A stretch of DNA of 20,544 nt from the NCBI GenBank assembly GCA_003427395.1, contig BFEA01000002.1:2619376-2639919 (forward strand). The letters run 5' to 3'. The position numbers were made by a program, and so were the translations under genes. Within the stretch, counting starts at the first letter, position 1. Every line of letters begins with the position of its first letter. Source of the stretch: Chara braunii. Taxonomy: Eukaryota; Streptophyta; Charophyceae; Charales; Characeae. This document shows, in pieces, positions 7,233 to 18,300 of the stretch. The notes beneath the pieces were generated by a model. The model was given only the letters and a program-made list of their open reading frames with translations. It had not been told where the DNA came from and made no database searches.

Positions 7233-10200
7233 TCAAAACCAGATAAGTCCTTTAATGCGCCGGGACACTTTCTGCCAGTCAGCCAAAATCATGCTTCTTA
7301 TATTCTTTTTAACTTGGCTTTGCTGTTCTTGTGCTGGGATTTTAGTACTCTTGAAAATCACAGAGTTCCTTGCCCTCCATATTTCTTGTAGGAGAACTCC
7401 TCTGCAGACCAGAGCTACATAGCCCCACCCTTCAATATATGAAACATTCAGACCCGGAAAAATCCCATATAATAGCCAATCGTCTGTCCACGGCCATGCT
7501 GGACCTGTTATAAGGTTCCAATGGTGAAGCCACCATATCCAGGGCTCGTCTGCCAGGGGGCAGCAAAGCCATAGGTGTGCGTTTGACTCCCAGCCCCAAT
7601 CACACCTTCTGCAGGTAATTGAGATCTCCATGCCCCTCAAGGATAACCACAGTGCTGAAGCGACAACCAGTAGAGATTGCAGCCAAAGAAGGCTAGCATC
7701 TTTCTGCGAAGGAATGCTACTCAGAGCCTGCCAGAGGGTAAACCAGTCAGGCGCCAAGAGTGACCCGTTCTTAACTCTAGCCAATCTCTTGGTGGCCAGG
7801 TAGGAAGGAGTTAACTTTGTCTTGGCTTGTAGCATTTTGGACCCTGTCTTGATCTTATATTGTGCCAAAGGTATTGAATCTTGTCCTGCCACCTTCCAGC
7901 TTCTGCTATCTGGTTCTACCCGAAAACTGTCTGCTGCGTCCAAGAGTTGGACTTGCTTTCCTTTGTTTATGGACCAGACTCTCACTTCTTGCAGCCCTTT
8001 CGCTGTTCGGACTGTTCTCTCCGAAACACGCAGCAGCTCCCTATGAGCGGAAACCCCATTCGACACAAAACCCGGAATCCTCCACTCTTCTACTCTGACT
8101 CCTTTGACCAGGTCGGGGCCCAAAACTCTCCAAACCCTTCCTTGGTCCTCGTCCGAGAATACCCATGTATCAGCCGACTTCTCTATGTCTGTCCTCAACA
8201 ATTGAACCCATCCGCGCGGAATTGCCGCCTTCAGATTAGCCAAGTTTCTGTCTACATTTCGGAGCCGAGGAAGTTTCCATCTCAGTGCTTCTGCTGTAAT
8301 CCATTCCTCTCCCTCCTCATCCCAAATATCCTTTATTTGCATTACCCCTTTCTTCACCCATGAGTGGCCGAAGCTTCCTGACGCCCCGCCTGCCATGAAT
8401 TCTTCCCCGTTCTCTTGGACTATAGTACTGTTCTCAAACAGAAGTTGGTTCAGTGTCTCCTCCCTTGAGCTGGGCTTATTGCTGCTTCGGGGTAAAATCT
8501 TGTTCCACGCGTAGAGGATATCCTTCCATACTCTTGAGTATGGTCTCTTGTTCGTGTACGAGGGGATTAGAAGGCACAACCAAACCATACCGGGCACAGA
8601 CAGGCCCCAGNCGTTGCTCAAAATGTATTCCGCCAAGCGGATCCATAATTTGGAAGAGTCATCAAACATGGCCTTCACCGGCTATTTACTCAACAAAGCT
8701 AAATTTTGGTGTCTGGGATCCAGCACTCCCAATCCCCCTTGTTTACGAGGAAGAGCTATGGCCTCTCAGACCACCTTTGTCATGTGCCCTTCACCTTCCT
8801 TGGCATTCGGTTTCCATAAGTATTTAGCCCCCACTCTCTTGATCTGGGAATAAGCTTCATCCCCGGACCTGATTTTTGCTAAAGGGTACCATAGGAGGGA
8901 AAAGGCTGCAGAAGACAACACCACAACCCTTCCATATAAGGAGAGACTACGGTTCCTTTGCCAGTTGCTTACTCTTGCCGTGACTTTGTCCGCCAGCAGC
9001 TGGTCCTGGGCCCTTGAGCAGTCTGAGAGTGACACCAATACTCCAAAAAAGCGCTCTGAATTCTCTGTAGGTATTTGCCGAAGACCCCAATTGACCTTCA
9101 AGCCATACATTGCTGGTAAAAAATAGACTGATTTATGCGAATTTATGGATGCCTCGGATAAAACACAGTAACTGTCTAAGACACTCTTGAGTTTTGTCAG
9201 AGTCTCCGAAGAGTTTTCACAGGCTATTGTCAGGTCGTCCGCAATCGCTCCCCCCTTCCATTGTAACGAGGGGGTTAGAGAGAGGCCAACAATTCTAAAA
9301 TTAAATCTGATATTATCTAATAAAGTTTCTAGTTGAATTACAAAAAGAAGGGGGGCAAGAGGGCAGCCTTGGCGAAGGGATCGTGTTAGAGTAAATTCTT
9401 CTGAAAGTCTTTCATTCACAAAAACTGCCGATGTGGCCTGTGAATACATAGCTTTAACCCATGTGCAGAACCCTCTGCCAAACCCCTTTTTGGCTAGAGT
9501 GGTCGACACAAATGCCCAACTCACTTTATCATAAGTTTTTTCCATGTCCAACAACAATACGGCCACCTCCCTCTTTTCCTTACCAATAATTTCTAGGGCT
9601 TGGACTGTTGTCAGAACGTTCTCAAAGATGCATCGCCCTTTGACAAACGCTCCCTGTTCCCACCCTACTATGTCAGGAACGACCTCAGCCAAGCGCAAGC
9701 CCAGCACCTTTGCCAATATTTTGTAAGTCACATTCAAAAGTGATATAGGACGATAATTTCTAACCTCCTTTTTGTCTCTTTTTTTGTAGAGTAACGTAAT
9801 TACTCCTTTTACAAAACTCTTTGGTAAGGAGCCTGAGGTTAGGGTCTGATTATAAATGTGGCACAAAAAAGGGGAAAAGGCCTCCCATGTGCTTAAGAAA
9901 AGTTCCAGTGGCAGTCCGTCGGGGCCTGGGCACTTGCCTCGGGCCATTCGCTTGACTGCCCTATGGAGCTCCTTTTCAGAGAGGGGTGCATCCAACCTCT
10001 CTTGGGTACCAGGTGAGATTTGCTTCCTCGATCTGTCCCAAAAGTCAGAGACTTCTGAGAGGTCGGAGTCAAAGTGGTCAAAGATGCGACGAGTGGAGAT
10101 TATGTCTCTAAAATAATCCAAAGCATATCGGCATAGATCCACCGTGTCTGAAGCCCTTGGGGCATCCAGATCAAAGGGGTGGCTAAACTCCCTCAACAGA

Positions 10201-11357
10201 GGTTTAGTCTGACGCAAGATTAGAGAGCGAAACGTTAATTTTGTCATTCTATCATAGCCAATAATGCCTGTCCTTGTACTTCCATTGATTCCAGCTGGGT
10301 GAGGGCATCCTTCCTTTTCTCTGTCCAATAGTAGTCAGTAAACGGGTCAGTCCCCATTTTTGATTCCGCCTTCTCAACCAGACTGCGAAGTTTCCGTTCT
10401 TTCCAACTTTTATTGGCTGCTTTCATTCTTGAAAATTCTATCAAGGCTGCTCTTATTATGTTCAGATCAACTTTCGCCCATTCCTCATTAGTCATGAAGA
10501 GGTCCCTGGACCTAGACCACCCTTCCATTTGCTTAGTGATCCACTCCGGTATCCCTTTATCCTTCAAATTATTTATGTTTCGTCTGAAGGGAGGTCTTTC
10601 CCGTATAACATTATCCCTAGAGATCATGTCGCAGTAGATCAGGTAATGGTCAGACATTGACTCGATCATCAAGTCTGAAGCATAGCATCTATCCCACAGA
10701 GCACCCCTTAAGACTATGAAATCAAGTCTCCTTCGTGGCACGGGGGCCGCGGATTAGGCTTGGGTCCATGCCATGTAAATCCATGATCGTGTGGGTTAAA
10801 AACTTTGTACGAGTTCGATAAGGCTTGGGAATCAAAGAAGGAAAGTAAAAGCGATGAGTCTGCTCTCAGCGGGGAGCAAACCGGGGAGTCCAGACCGGGG
10901 CACAGTATCGTGTTCCAGTCTCCTAGGATGGCTAAATTCTCTGTATCCGGTAGAAAGGCAGGGAGGGAGGCAAAAAAGTATGTCCTTGCTGGATAGTCAG
11001 TTGGGGCATACACACTCATTATTGCCCAATCCTCCTCTTGTATAGCTTATTTTACCCAAACCATCCTCTTGCAGGATCAATGTAGTGATCTAAAGCTACA
11101 CAGTCCAAATCAGGGTGGATCAGAATAGCAGTCCCACCTTTAGTTCCATCTGCAGGGGCCCAGAACTGTGGGCCCCTCCACCAATTCTCCGCAATGTGGA
11201 TCTTACCGAGGTTTAGTTTCGTTTCTTGCAGACACATTATTTGCACTGATTCTGAGTGAATCCATTCCAACAGCCGTTGCCTTTTGTATTGGGGGGTAGT
11301 GTCCCCCAACCCTTTGACGTTCCATCTGGCTAGGCGGATCCTACTGGGCAGCACCAT
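7233..11357 (-). pseudogene. LINE B ORF2: AP endonuclease, reverse transcriptase, zf-RVT (degenerate)
   Basis: The start ATG is at 11357 (MVLPSRIRLARWNVKGLGD), overlapping the end of ORF1 by 17 nt. The endonuclease is spread over three frames (11357-11052, 11019-10714, 10741-10244), with motifs QETKL, ILGDWN, FTWHGP, RRRLD and MSDHY. The RT segment (10328-8766) holds KCPGPDG, YRPISLLN, the A motif DMEKTYDK, the B motif RQGCPLAP and the catalytic C motif as IADD (residues 362-365 from 10328). Two Trp codons became stops (TGA 8766-8768, TAG 8682-8684). The frame then continues from 8678 to 7233 with a linker of several hundred residues and a zinc finger CX2CX8HX4C (CRRCDWGWESNAHLWLCCP). A deletion of about 30 nt near 10270 removes the DWLEW motif kept in A and C. 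One N lies at 8611. Expected intact length is about 1,375 residues. Confidence 0.9.
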
Positions 11358-13769
11358 TTAAGGAGACTGCACCGTTCGACCCTTGGATACGGCTTTGAGT
11401 TAAAATAAAATTATCCATAATAACCTTCTGAACGGCCTGCGGGAGACCTGTAATACTCACTACCGAACGAAATTGGTGTCCTGTAACGGTCGTGAGTGCA
11501 TCCCTGCTTACCAGCCAGTCATGTATTACCACGACCGAGTGGGATCCCACTAGATGGATGGTGGCCAAAGCCTCATAATTAGGCAAAGTAAAGTCTGATA
11601 GAGGGTACCACCACACTGTACCCGCACATTTTTTCTCAAAATCATCCTTCACTGCTGTTAAGCCCACAAAGGCAATGTGCAACATCGTCCTCTCATTTCT
11701 GATAGGATCTGTTATCACATGTCTGCTCTCGGATAAGATGATACAGCTCGCTGAACTGTTAAGGATGTGTTCGTTGATCAAGTCCCGAGACTGTTTCTCT
11801 GTCGGGGCTATATGGACTGGGACCATAGGTAGGCTGAGATGTCGATATGATTCTCTAGGCAGGCCTTTTTGCAAGGGGCCGACTCCTCCAGTCGTTCTCT
11901 GTGTGGGAAGGATACATCCCCTTCGTTAAATAGGCCAGGAATGGAAAAATCCAAGGCATCATCCAGTGAACCTGCCTCTTGCTTCCCAGTGTTCTCCTCA
12001 GAAGGACCAACCTCTGAGGAAGAGTTGTGAATCGTTCCTTCCAGGTTTTCCAACTCATCCTGCATCACGTAATCCTTATCTGCAGAGTCCACTGGCTTGA
12101 TAAGGGGCACCTTACTTTTCCTCACGTCTGTGTCTGAGTCAGAAAGCTCTGCTTTCTGGCCATGTTTCCCTTTCTTCTTCTTAGACTTATCCGCGACTTT
12201 CCTAGGGTCATTAAACACAAAAGCGGAGTCAGGTTCCTTTTTGAGGAAGTTGAAGGTGTAGTCCCGTTTTTTGACCCCTTCCTTCCTCCCTCCTCGTGAA
12301 CATCCTTATCCCTTGGACTATTCTCATCTTCCCTGTTTCCTTTCTTCCTCTGCTCCTCTGGGTGGCTCTCCTTCCCTTCGCTCTCTTTCTTCTCGGCTCT
12401 TTATCCATCCTCCTCCTTCTTCCTTTCGCCTTGTCCCTGTTCCTCCGTCTTCTTTACCTCTTTCCGTCTCTTTCCCTTTTCTTTTTTACCGTCCCAAGCC
12501 TCGCTTTCCGGATCCACCTCTGGTTGTTTCTCGCCTGTTGGTTCCCTGTTTCGCATGACCACATCCCTGAAAGAAGCCTTCTCCGGTTCTCCTCCTCCCT
12601 CCCCTTCTGTTTTTCTTTCGTCATCACTCTTCTTACCCTTTTTAACCTCCTGCCACTGTTCCTTCAACTCACCTTTACTTTTCTTTTTTGCTTTCTTGCC
12701 ATTTCCTTTCCCTTTTTCGGAGACTGATTTCATCTCCTCCTTCTTCCCAGTCCCATCACTCCCAGACTTCTTTCCCCCCCCCTCATCTTTTCTGTTCCCT
12801 TTTGGTGTTTTTGATTTCTGTTTTGCAGGGCATGCGTCGTCCGTTTCCCGATGGAAATGGCGACGGCAGACCGGACACCATGGGGTATCAGCACATACCA
12901 CACCGATTTTGACTAACCCAAACGTACTCAAGTTTATTTGCAAACACTTTTTGTACCGCAGTTTGGATGACGGATTAAGATCGAATCGCACATTCCTCAG
13001 GTCTGGGTTCAAAGGTTTCTTATAGGCTGGATAATCCCTGATGACTGGGCCAAAGGCATCCTCCACTACCCCTTTCAGGATAGCCACCACAGAAACAGGG
13101 ACTTCCATACACCGAACCCAAAAAAAATTTTGACGCATAGCTTCTTTCCACTTGTGGAGTTGCTGCACATCCATCCAAGGCTTAAAGGTAAGATCATATC
13201 TCTGCCCGTCTAATTCCACAGAGTCCCCCCTTTTTCTAATCATCCACTCAGCAATTGCTTTCGCCGAGGCCACATACGTTGCAAGACTTTTGCCCTCATT
13301 GCAGAAGGCGCCCCTTATGGGTGCCGAGTTTGTGGATCCCGTACCAACCTATTTTTGACATCGGCTGGCAACGATGAAGCTTCATCGTTAACGATGAAGC
13401 TTCATCGTTGAAGAAAATGGATACATCATGTTCCGAAAGCCATTCCGAATGAACTTTGAATAGATCCGGGTTAACCGTCACTCTCACAAAGTCCTCTCCG
13501 GTTTCCACTGTTCCGGGTGAAACCCGGTCCGACAGAACTCCATCATTGAAGCATTTGGTGAGGAGGTCACGAATTCGTTGCTTGCCCTCTTCTGTGAGCG
13601 GGTTAATAACGAAAAGTTCATTGTTCGAGGCGGGGGAGTTAGACTGAGCCATTCTTACCGACTGATAATACAGATCCAAAGACCAAGATAATACCATCAA
13701 AACACCCACTAAGACTAAATATCTACCAATTATACTCCGAGGCATCACATAAATTAGGCCATCAGTCAT
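11341..13769 (-). pseudogene. LINE B ORF1 (zinc-knuckle RNA-binding protein), frameshifted
   Basis: This is the homologue of LINE A ORF1. The preferred start is the internal MAQSNSPASNN near 13651; the frame is open back to 13769 through a hydrophobic stretch. The first segment (INPLTEEGKQRIRDLLTKCF, FFNDEASSL) is broken at 13370-13409 by a 20-bp duplication and nearby small deletions. The next frame (13273-12401) has FFWVRCMEVPVSVV and the zinc knuckle CPVCRRHFHRETDDACP, then a long Lys/Glu-rich linker. The third frame (12218-11808) is acidic and Ser-rich, with ALDFSIPGLF matching IPGLL in copy A. The fourth (11874-11341) is the shared C-terminal domain (MLHIAFVGLTAVKDDFEKK, LSDFTLPNYEALATIHLVGS, VIHDWLV, SRIQGSNG). 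It stops at 11341-11343. Confidence 0.85.
13370..13409. repeat. Tandem duplication of a 20-bp perfect palindrome in LINE B ORF1
   Basis: AACGATGAAGCTTCATCGTT occurs twice, head to tail (13370-13389, 13390-13409). The unit is its own reverse complement. LINE A has a single related site (TGATGAAGCTTCATC) encoding FNDEASS. The extra 20 bp shifts the ORF1 frame. Confidence 0.95.
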
Positions 13770-14251
13770 CAGGCTTGCGCGGAGACTTATACCTCCTGTT
13801 CCTGTAACACAGAAGGTTGTACTGAGGCTGACACTTCTTCATCTGATCTCGAGTATTACTTCACCTCTAGCATCTGGTAGCTTCACCAATTCTCCTTGAT
13901 CACCAGCGCTCGGAGGAAGACGGGCGCCTTGGCGCTGTCTCAGCTATGACGCCTACCCCCTTCAAGCGTGGTGTGCTCGCTCTCCTGCATTCGCTGCCCC
14001 AGCGCTAGCGAGATGGTTCTAGGGATCGCCTCTGCATCCTCTCCCCTCCTCATTGGCTATGCCAACTCCTTGATACCCCTCTGGATCTGGTCCAGAAACC
14101 ATCCTACATTCCTCCCAGGGACCTTGAAACAGACGAAGACGGGGCCCGTCCCCTTTCCCCTGATGCGTCGGCTAACCGGTCCGTGCTGCTAAGCACGGAC
14201 CGGTTTTTCCCTCCGTTGCTACCGCAGCGCCGTATTTTTCGCTATTTTGCC
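13770..14251 (-). other. 5' UTR of LINE B
   Basis: Non-coding leader of about 480 bp, similar in length to that of LINE A and sharing its 5' hairpin. It has no ORF of note and no clear core promoter. Confidence 0.6.
14174..14205 (-). other. Conserved 5'-UTR GC hairpin of LINE B
   Basis: The arms AACCGGTCCGTGCT (14174-14187) and AGCACGGACCGGTT (14192-14205) form a perfect 14-bp stem with a 4-nt loop (GCTA on plus, TAGC on minus). It lies about 46 nt from the element 5' end. The inner ten pairs are identical to the hairpin in LINE A, while the loop and outer bases differ. Confidence 0.88.
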
Positions 14252-14332
14252 AGAAAGAGAAAATTAGCATGGCCCATGTGCATTCAAGGATGACACGCAG
14301 GAATCGAGCAATGGTCCAATTGTTTTTTTTTT
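14252..14332 (+). pseudogene. U6: U6 snRNA pseudogene, 3' half (other side of LINE B)
   Basis: After the duplicated AGAAAGAGAAA (14252-14262), the sequence ATTAGCATGGCCC, AAGGATGACACGCA, AATCGAG and AATGGTCCAATT follows U6 to its 3' end. A T-run (14323-14332) lies where the Pol III terminator belongs. Joined with 6641-6684 this accounts for a full U6-length sequence. The internal stem-loop region is changed (CATGTGCATTC in place of CCTGCGC), which supports a pseudogene. Confidence 0.88.
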
Positions 14333-14511
14333 CTTTGTTTTTAGTAAANATTTTGTGGACTTGTGGAAAAAAAAAAAAAAAAAAAAAAAAACCTTGGGGT
14401 TATCTGCTAAAATTGGAACCATACAGAGAAGTAGAATGACTCCTCAAGAAAAGTGATTAAAAAAAAAAAAAAAAAAAAAAGGGGAGGTAGGAGAGGGAGA
14501 ATTAAAGGGAG
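14333..14511 (+). pseudogene. U6: U6 5' fragment between poly(A) runs, then purine-rich spacer
   Basis: CTTGGGGTTATCTGCTAAAA, TTGGAACCATACAGAGAAG and a decayed TAGAATGACTCCT (about 14392-14443) match U6 from its 5' stem into the central region. Poly(A) runs flank it (14367-14390 and 14459-14480). One N lies at 14349. From 14481 a purine-rich segment leads to the target-site duplication of LINE C. No promoter is visible. Confidence 0.72.
14498..14511. repeat. Target-site duplication of LINE C, left copy
   Basis: AGAATTAAAGGGAG here recurs exactly at 20041-20054, directly after the poly(A) of LINE C. Confidence 0.9.
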
Positions 14512-15350
14512 CGGTTTTGTTGAGATCGATGCGGGAACGTTTTGCAGGGGACATTGAATCCTCCAATTGATCTGAAACGGTTTCATGGAGAGGAGAGTTT
14601 TAGAGAAGATATAGTAAGAAGTTCTGCTAAGAAACGAGAACGTCCTACCGGTCTGAAAGCGGTCAGACGGTCTCTTTCCCTAGCAGCTCCAGTGAAAACT
14701 CTGTCTAGAGCAGATAAAGCACCCGGCCATCTCCCTCTCTACCTAGTACCTCTAGTCTGCAGACCCTCACCAACAGGGGTACAGATTCTGACTCTATCCC
14801 TGGAGGATGGGTACTGAAACTTTCCACGATACCTATATACTCCCCCCCCTCGGGGGAAGATGTAGTCAGACTGTTTAACAAGCATTTTCTTCGGGATTTA
14901 GCAGACACAGGGCTACTTACTGAACCGAAAATGGCCAGGTTTTTGACTGACATGCCAGGGGTAGGAAAAACAGCCCTTTTCCCCGCCTTCTTGTCTTTGA
15001 ATGTTAGGCAAGACAAAGATATCACAGCGGTTCCTATCCAATTTCACTGGATAGACATAACGCAGTTTTTCACACCTCACTCGGATATTTTGAAAAACAC
15101 TAAACTGGCCACCACGTTGACAGCCCAGGTGGTAGCAAAATGGTTGATCCACTCTGACAACTTAAGGCTCATTCAGGCCGAATCTTTCCGAGAACAACTT
15201 CTCAATATGCAGGCAGAAGTTGCCCAGAGATATCCCCACGCTGTCCCAGTCCAACCCGTCTCTCTGGATACAGGGCTGGATGTTAACTTAGGCCGAATCC
15301 AACACAGTAGCGGCAAGGACCTTTCTAATGGTTCTTCCCAACAAAATTAG
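14512..15350 (+). pseudogene. LINE C ORF1, C-terminal part only
   Basis: The 5'-truncated ORF1 keeps a basic segment (LKAVRRSLSLAAPVKTLSRADK, from 14542) that matches KTVRSAKKSLILAEPMTTLGRRDK of LINE A. The C-terminal domain follows. A run of eight C (near 14841-14848) separates two frames that together encode STIPIYSPP and GEDVVRLFNKHFL, consistent with a one-base expansion. The domain then runs open from 14931 (FPAFLSLNVRQDKDI, LATTLTAQVVAKWLI) to TAG at 15348-15350. It overlaps ORF2 by 23 nt. Confidence 0.8.
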
Positions 15351-18300
15351 AGTTCTAAATTGGAATGTGCGGGGTTTAGGAGACTCTAACAATACTTTCA
15401 AGAAAAGTCGTATTTCTTCTTGGATCCACAAACATGATGCTCACTTGATCTGCTTACAGGAAACCAAACTGGATGTGGAAAAAATTTTGGAAGCCCAACG
15501 ATGGTGGGCGGGTCCTCAAGTTTGGTCTCCAGCGGATGGTTCGAAGGGAGGGGTTGCTGTGCTGATCAATAAGGATCTGGACATTGTGGTTTTAGACAGC
15601 TGTTTTGATACAGATGGACGCTGGACCTGGATCAAGATAGCGATCAATGATGAGGATTGGGTCATTATGTCAGTGTATGCCCAGTCGACTACAAAACCCG
15701 TATTGATTTTTTTACAAATTTACCTAAATTAATCCGAGACACGGAGAACCTGATTCTGGCTGGTGACTGGAACTCAGTCCTAGCTCCAGGACTAGACTCA
15801 CCACGTTTTGGGCCTTTAAGAATTGATGGTCAACTTTTTTCAGAATTTGTTAATTCACAGGGTTTGTTTGATACATATCGTACGTTGAATCCCCACTCCT
15901 CAGGCTACACGTGGCATGGCCCTAGGCCATCCCCAAGGGCACCTCAGCCTAAGAAAAGACTGGACGTAATTTTTGCACGAGGGAGTCCTTGGGATCGGTG
16001 CATTTCGGCTGAGCTGAAATTTGGGTCGATGTCTGATCACAATCCTGTGATAATGGACATTATTGCCAAAGAACTTATTGACAAACATAAACCTCCTTTT
16101 AGACTTAATGTCAAAATACTTAAAGACCAAGGAATCCCCTCTTGGATATCCAAGCAAGTGAAGGACTGGGACAAAGCTAGGGATCTTTTCCATGGGTTGG
16201 AGGAGTGGGTCGATACAGGTATCGGAATCATTCAATCAGCCATGGAAGAATTCTCTAGGATGAAAGCAGCCTCACGATCGTGGAAATAAAAATCACTCCA
16301 AGCAATAATTGAAGAAGCCGAAGCTTCAATGGGAGATGATCCTTTTCTTGAATACTATTGGTCAACCAGGAGAACTGCAACAATTTCTGAACTTGAACAA
16401 CTAGAAATACAGCGCCAGTCTGATTGGTTGGAATGGTTAAAATCAGAGGAATAATTGGGTATGACTGGATGATAAAACTTACCTTCAGGTCTTTAATACT
16501 CCCTCAAACAAAACCTTCAATGAGAGAACTGAATCATCCGTTTTCACTTACCGCCCCTCCGGCTACTGAGACCTCCCATATTTGCACTTATGCTGTGGAA
16601 TATTTTAACGATATCGTGACAACTAGACGGCCATTTGACTCGTTTGACACAGATGTCTCCACCGCCTCTGATTTCTGGAATAGGACAAGGAAAATGATCC
16701 CACAAGCCCAGAATGATATTTTGGAAGCCCCTATTTCTGAGAGAGAGGCTTGGGTGGCAGCCAAACGGATGGCCCAAGGCAAGTGCCCAGGCCCTGATGG
16801 GCTTCCCATTGAACTGTTTCTTAGTGCATGGGAAGCGTTTGCTCCCTTTCTGTGCGAGATATACAACGCAGTCCTAAACACGGGTACCCTACCTAAAGGG
16901 ATGGTGCGTGGTATGATCTCCCTTCTATACAAAAAGGGGAACAAAAGGGAGGTTCGGAATTGGAGGCCGATTTCCGTCTTAAATGTGACCAATAAACTTT
17001 TGGGGAAAATCCTAGCAATCAGACTTGCCGAGATCCTCCCGGATTTGGTAGGGATAGAACAGGGCGCATTTGTTAAAGGAAGATCAATATTTGAAAATAT
17101 CCTAACAACAATTTAAGCCCTAGAAATCATTGGTAAGGAAAGGCGGAACCTGGCCATCTTGATGCTTGATATGGAGAAAGCATACGACAAGGTGGGTTGG
17201 GCTTTCGTGAATACTACACTTTTAAGACTTGGATTTGGCCATACGTTTTGCACTTGGACGAAAGCGCTGTATGCAAACGCAACGGCTTCGGTTCTCGTGA
17301 ACGGAATACTTTCAGAAGAATTCACGCTAACTCGCTCCTTAAGGCAGGGCTGTCCTCTGGCCCCACTGATCTTTGTGCTTCAACTTGAAATTCTGATTGA
17401 TAACATTAGGTCCAATCATACAATAGAAGGTCTGAGGGTCCCCCCAACACACCAATGGAAGTGTGGAGCTATCGCTGATGATCTTACCGTGGCCTGTACT
17501 AATTCTCCTGGTTGTATGCATGAACTACGTATGATTATTGATAAGTATTGCGATTTATCGGAAGCCTCAATAAATTGGGACAAATCGGTATTTTTCCTCC
17601 ACCCCCACTTTGATTTGTGTGTGGATTGGGGTCTACGCCGCATCCCTCCAAATTCATCTGATCGATTCCTTGGAGTACAGGTATCCTTATCAGACTGCTC
17701 CTCTACTCAAGATGACATCTTGGTGGGGAAAGCAACATCAAGGATAGAGAAGTGGGAGAAGAGGCATACACTCTCCCTCTTCGGTCGAGCTTTAGTTTTA
17801 TCTGCGGAAGCCTTCTCGACTCTTTGCTTCCCACTGGCGGTCTGCTTACTTGGAGAGGAAGCGTATAACAAGATAAAAAGATCAGCGGCTAGATATCTTT
17901 GGAAACCAGCTGCTACAGAAGAGCAGGGTTTCATCTCCAAAGTGGCTTGGGAGGCAGTTGTCAGACCTCGCAGCCAGGGAGGCTTGGGTGTGCTCGATCC
18001 GATTCATCAAAACCTTGCTCTCCTGTCTAAGTGGCCAGCCCAAGCGATGGTTGGAGAAGACAACAAAATTTGGATGAAGCTGGCAGAATATATGTTGGGC
18101 AGTGAGTGGGGCCTGGAGGATACGTCCAAGTTGTGGTTGTGTTTAATGTTGCCCTCCTTTACCCAACGTCGACCTCATTCAAGAATCTGGCGGAACATAG
18201 TCTACGCATGGAATAAAATCAAACCCTCGGAGTGGAGACCGCCAAACACAAAAATGGAATGCCTCAATCAGCTCCTTTTTGACAATCCTTTCATCCTACA

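Larger units (their letters stand above)
6696..14251 (-). mobile_element. LINE copy B, structurally full length, inserted in a U6 sequence
   Basis: This is a minus-strand element of about 7,556 bp bounded by the 11-bp duplication AGAAAGAGAAA (6685-6695 and 14252-14262). From 5' to 3' (descending coordinates) it has a 5' UTR with conserved hairpin (about 13770-14251), ORF1 (13769-11341), ORF2 (11357-7233) and a 3' UTR (7232-6727). It ends in a tail of AAAT/TAAA repeats (6696-6726) rather than pure poly(A). The two flanks are the two halves of one U6 sequence in the plus direction, so the LINE lies antisense to U6. Both ORFs carry frameshifts and stops, so it is not autonomous. Confidence 0.93.

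Noticed and set aside
12271-13025. Plus-strand hydrophobic or Ser/Pro-rich frames that look like membrane proteins
   Set aside because: They are antisense to the Lys/Glu-rich linker of LINE B ORF1; AAG/GAG codons read as CTT/CTC on the other strand.
14542-14817. A separate small gene ahead of LINE C
   Set aside because: Its basic segment matches the ORF1 linker of LINE A, so it is the truncated ORF1 of LINE C.
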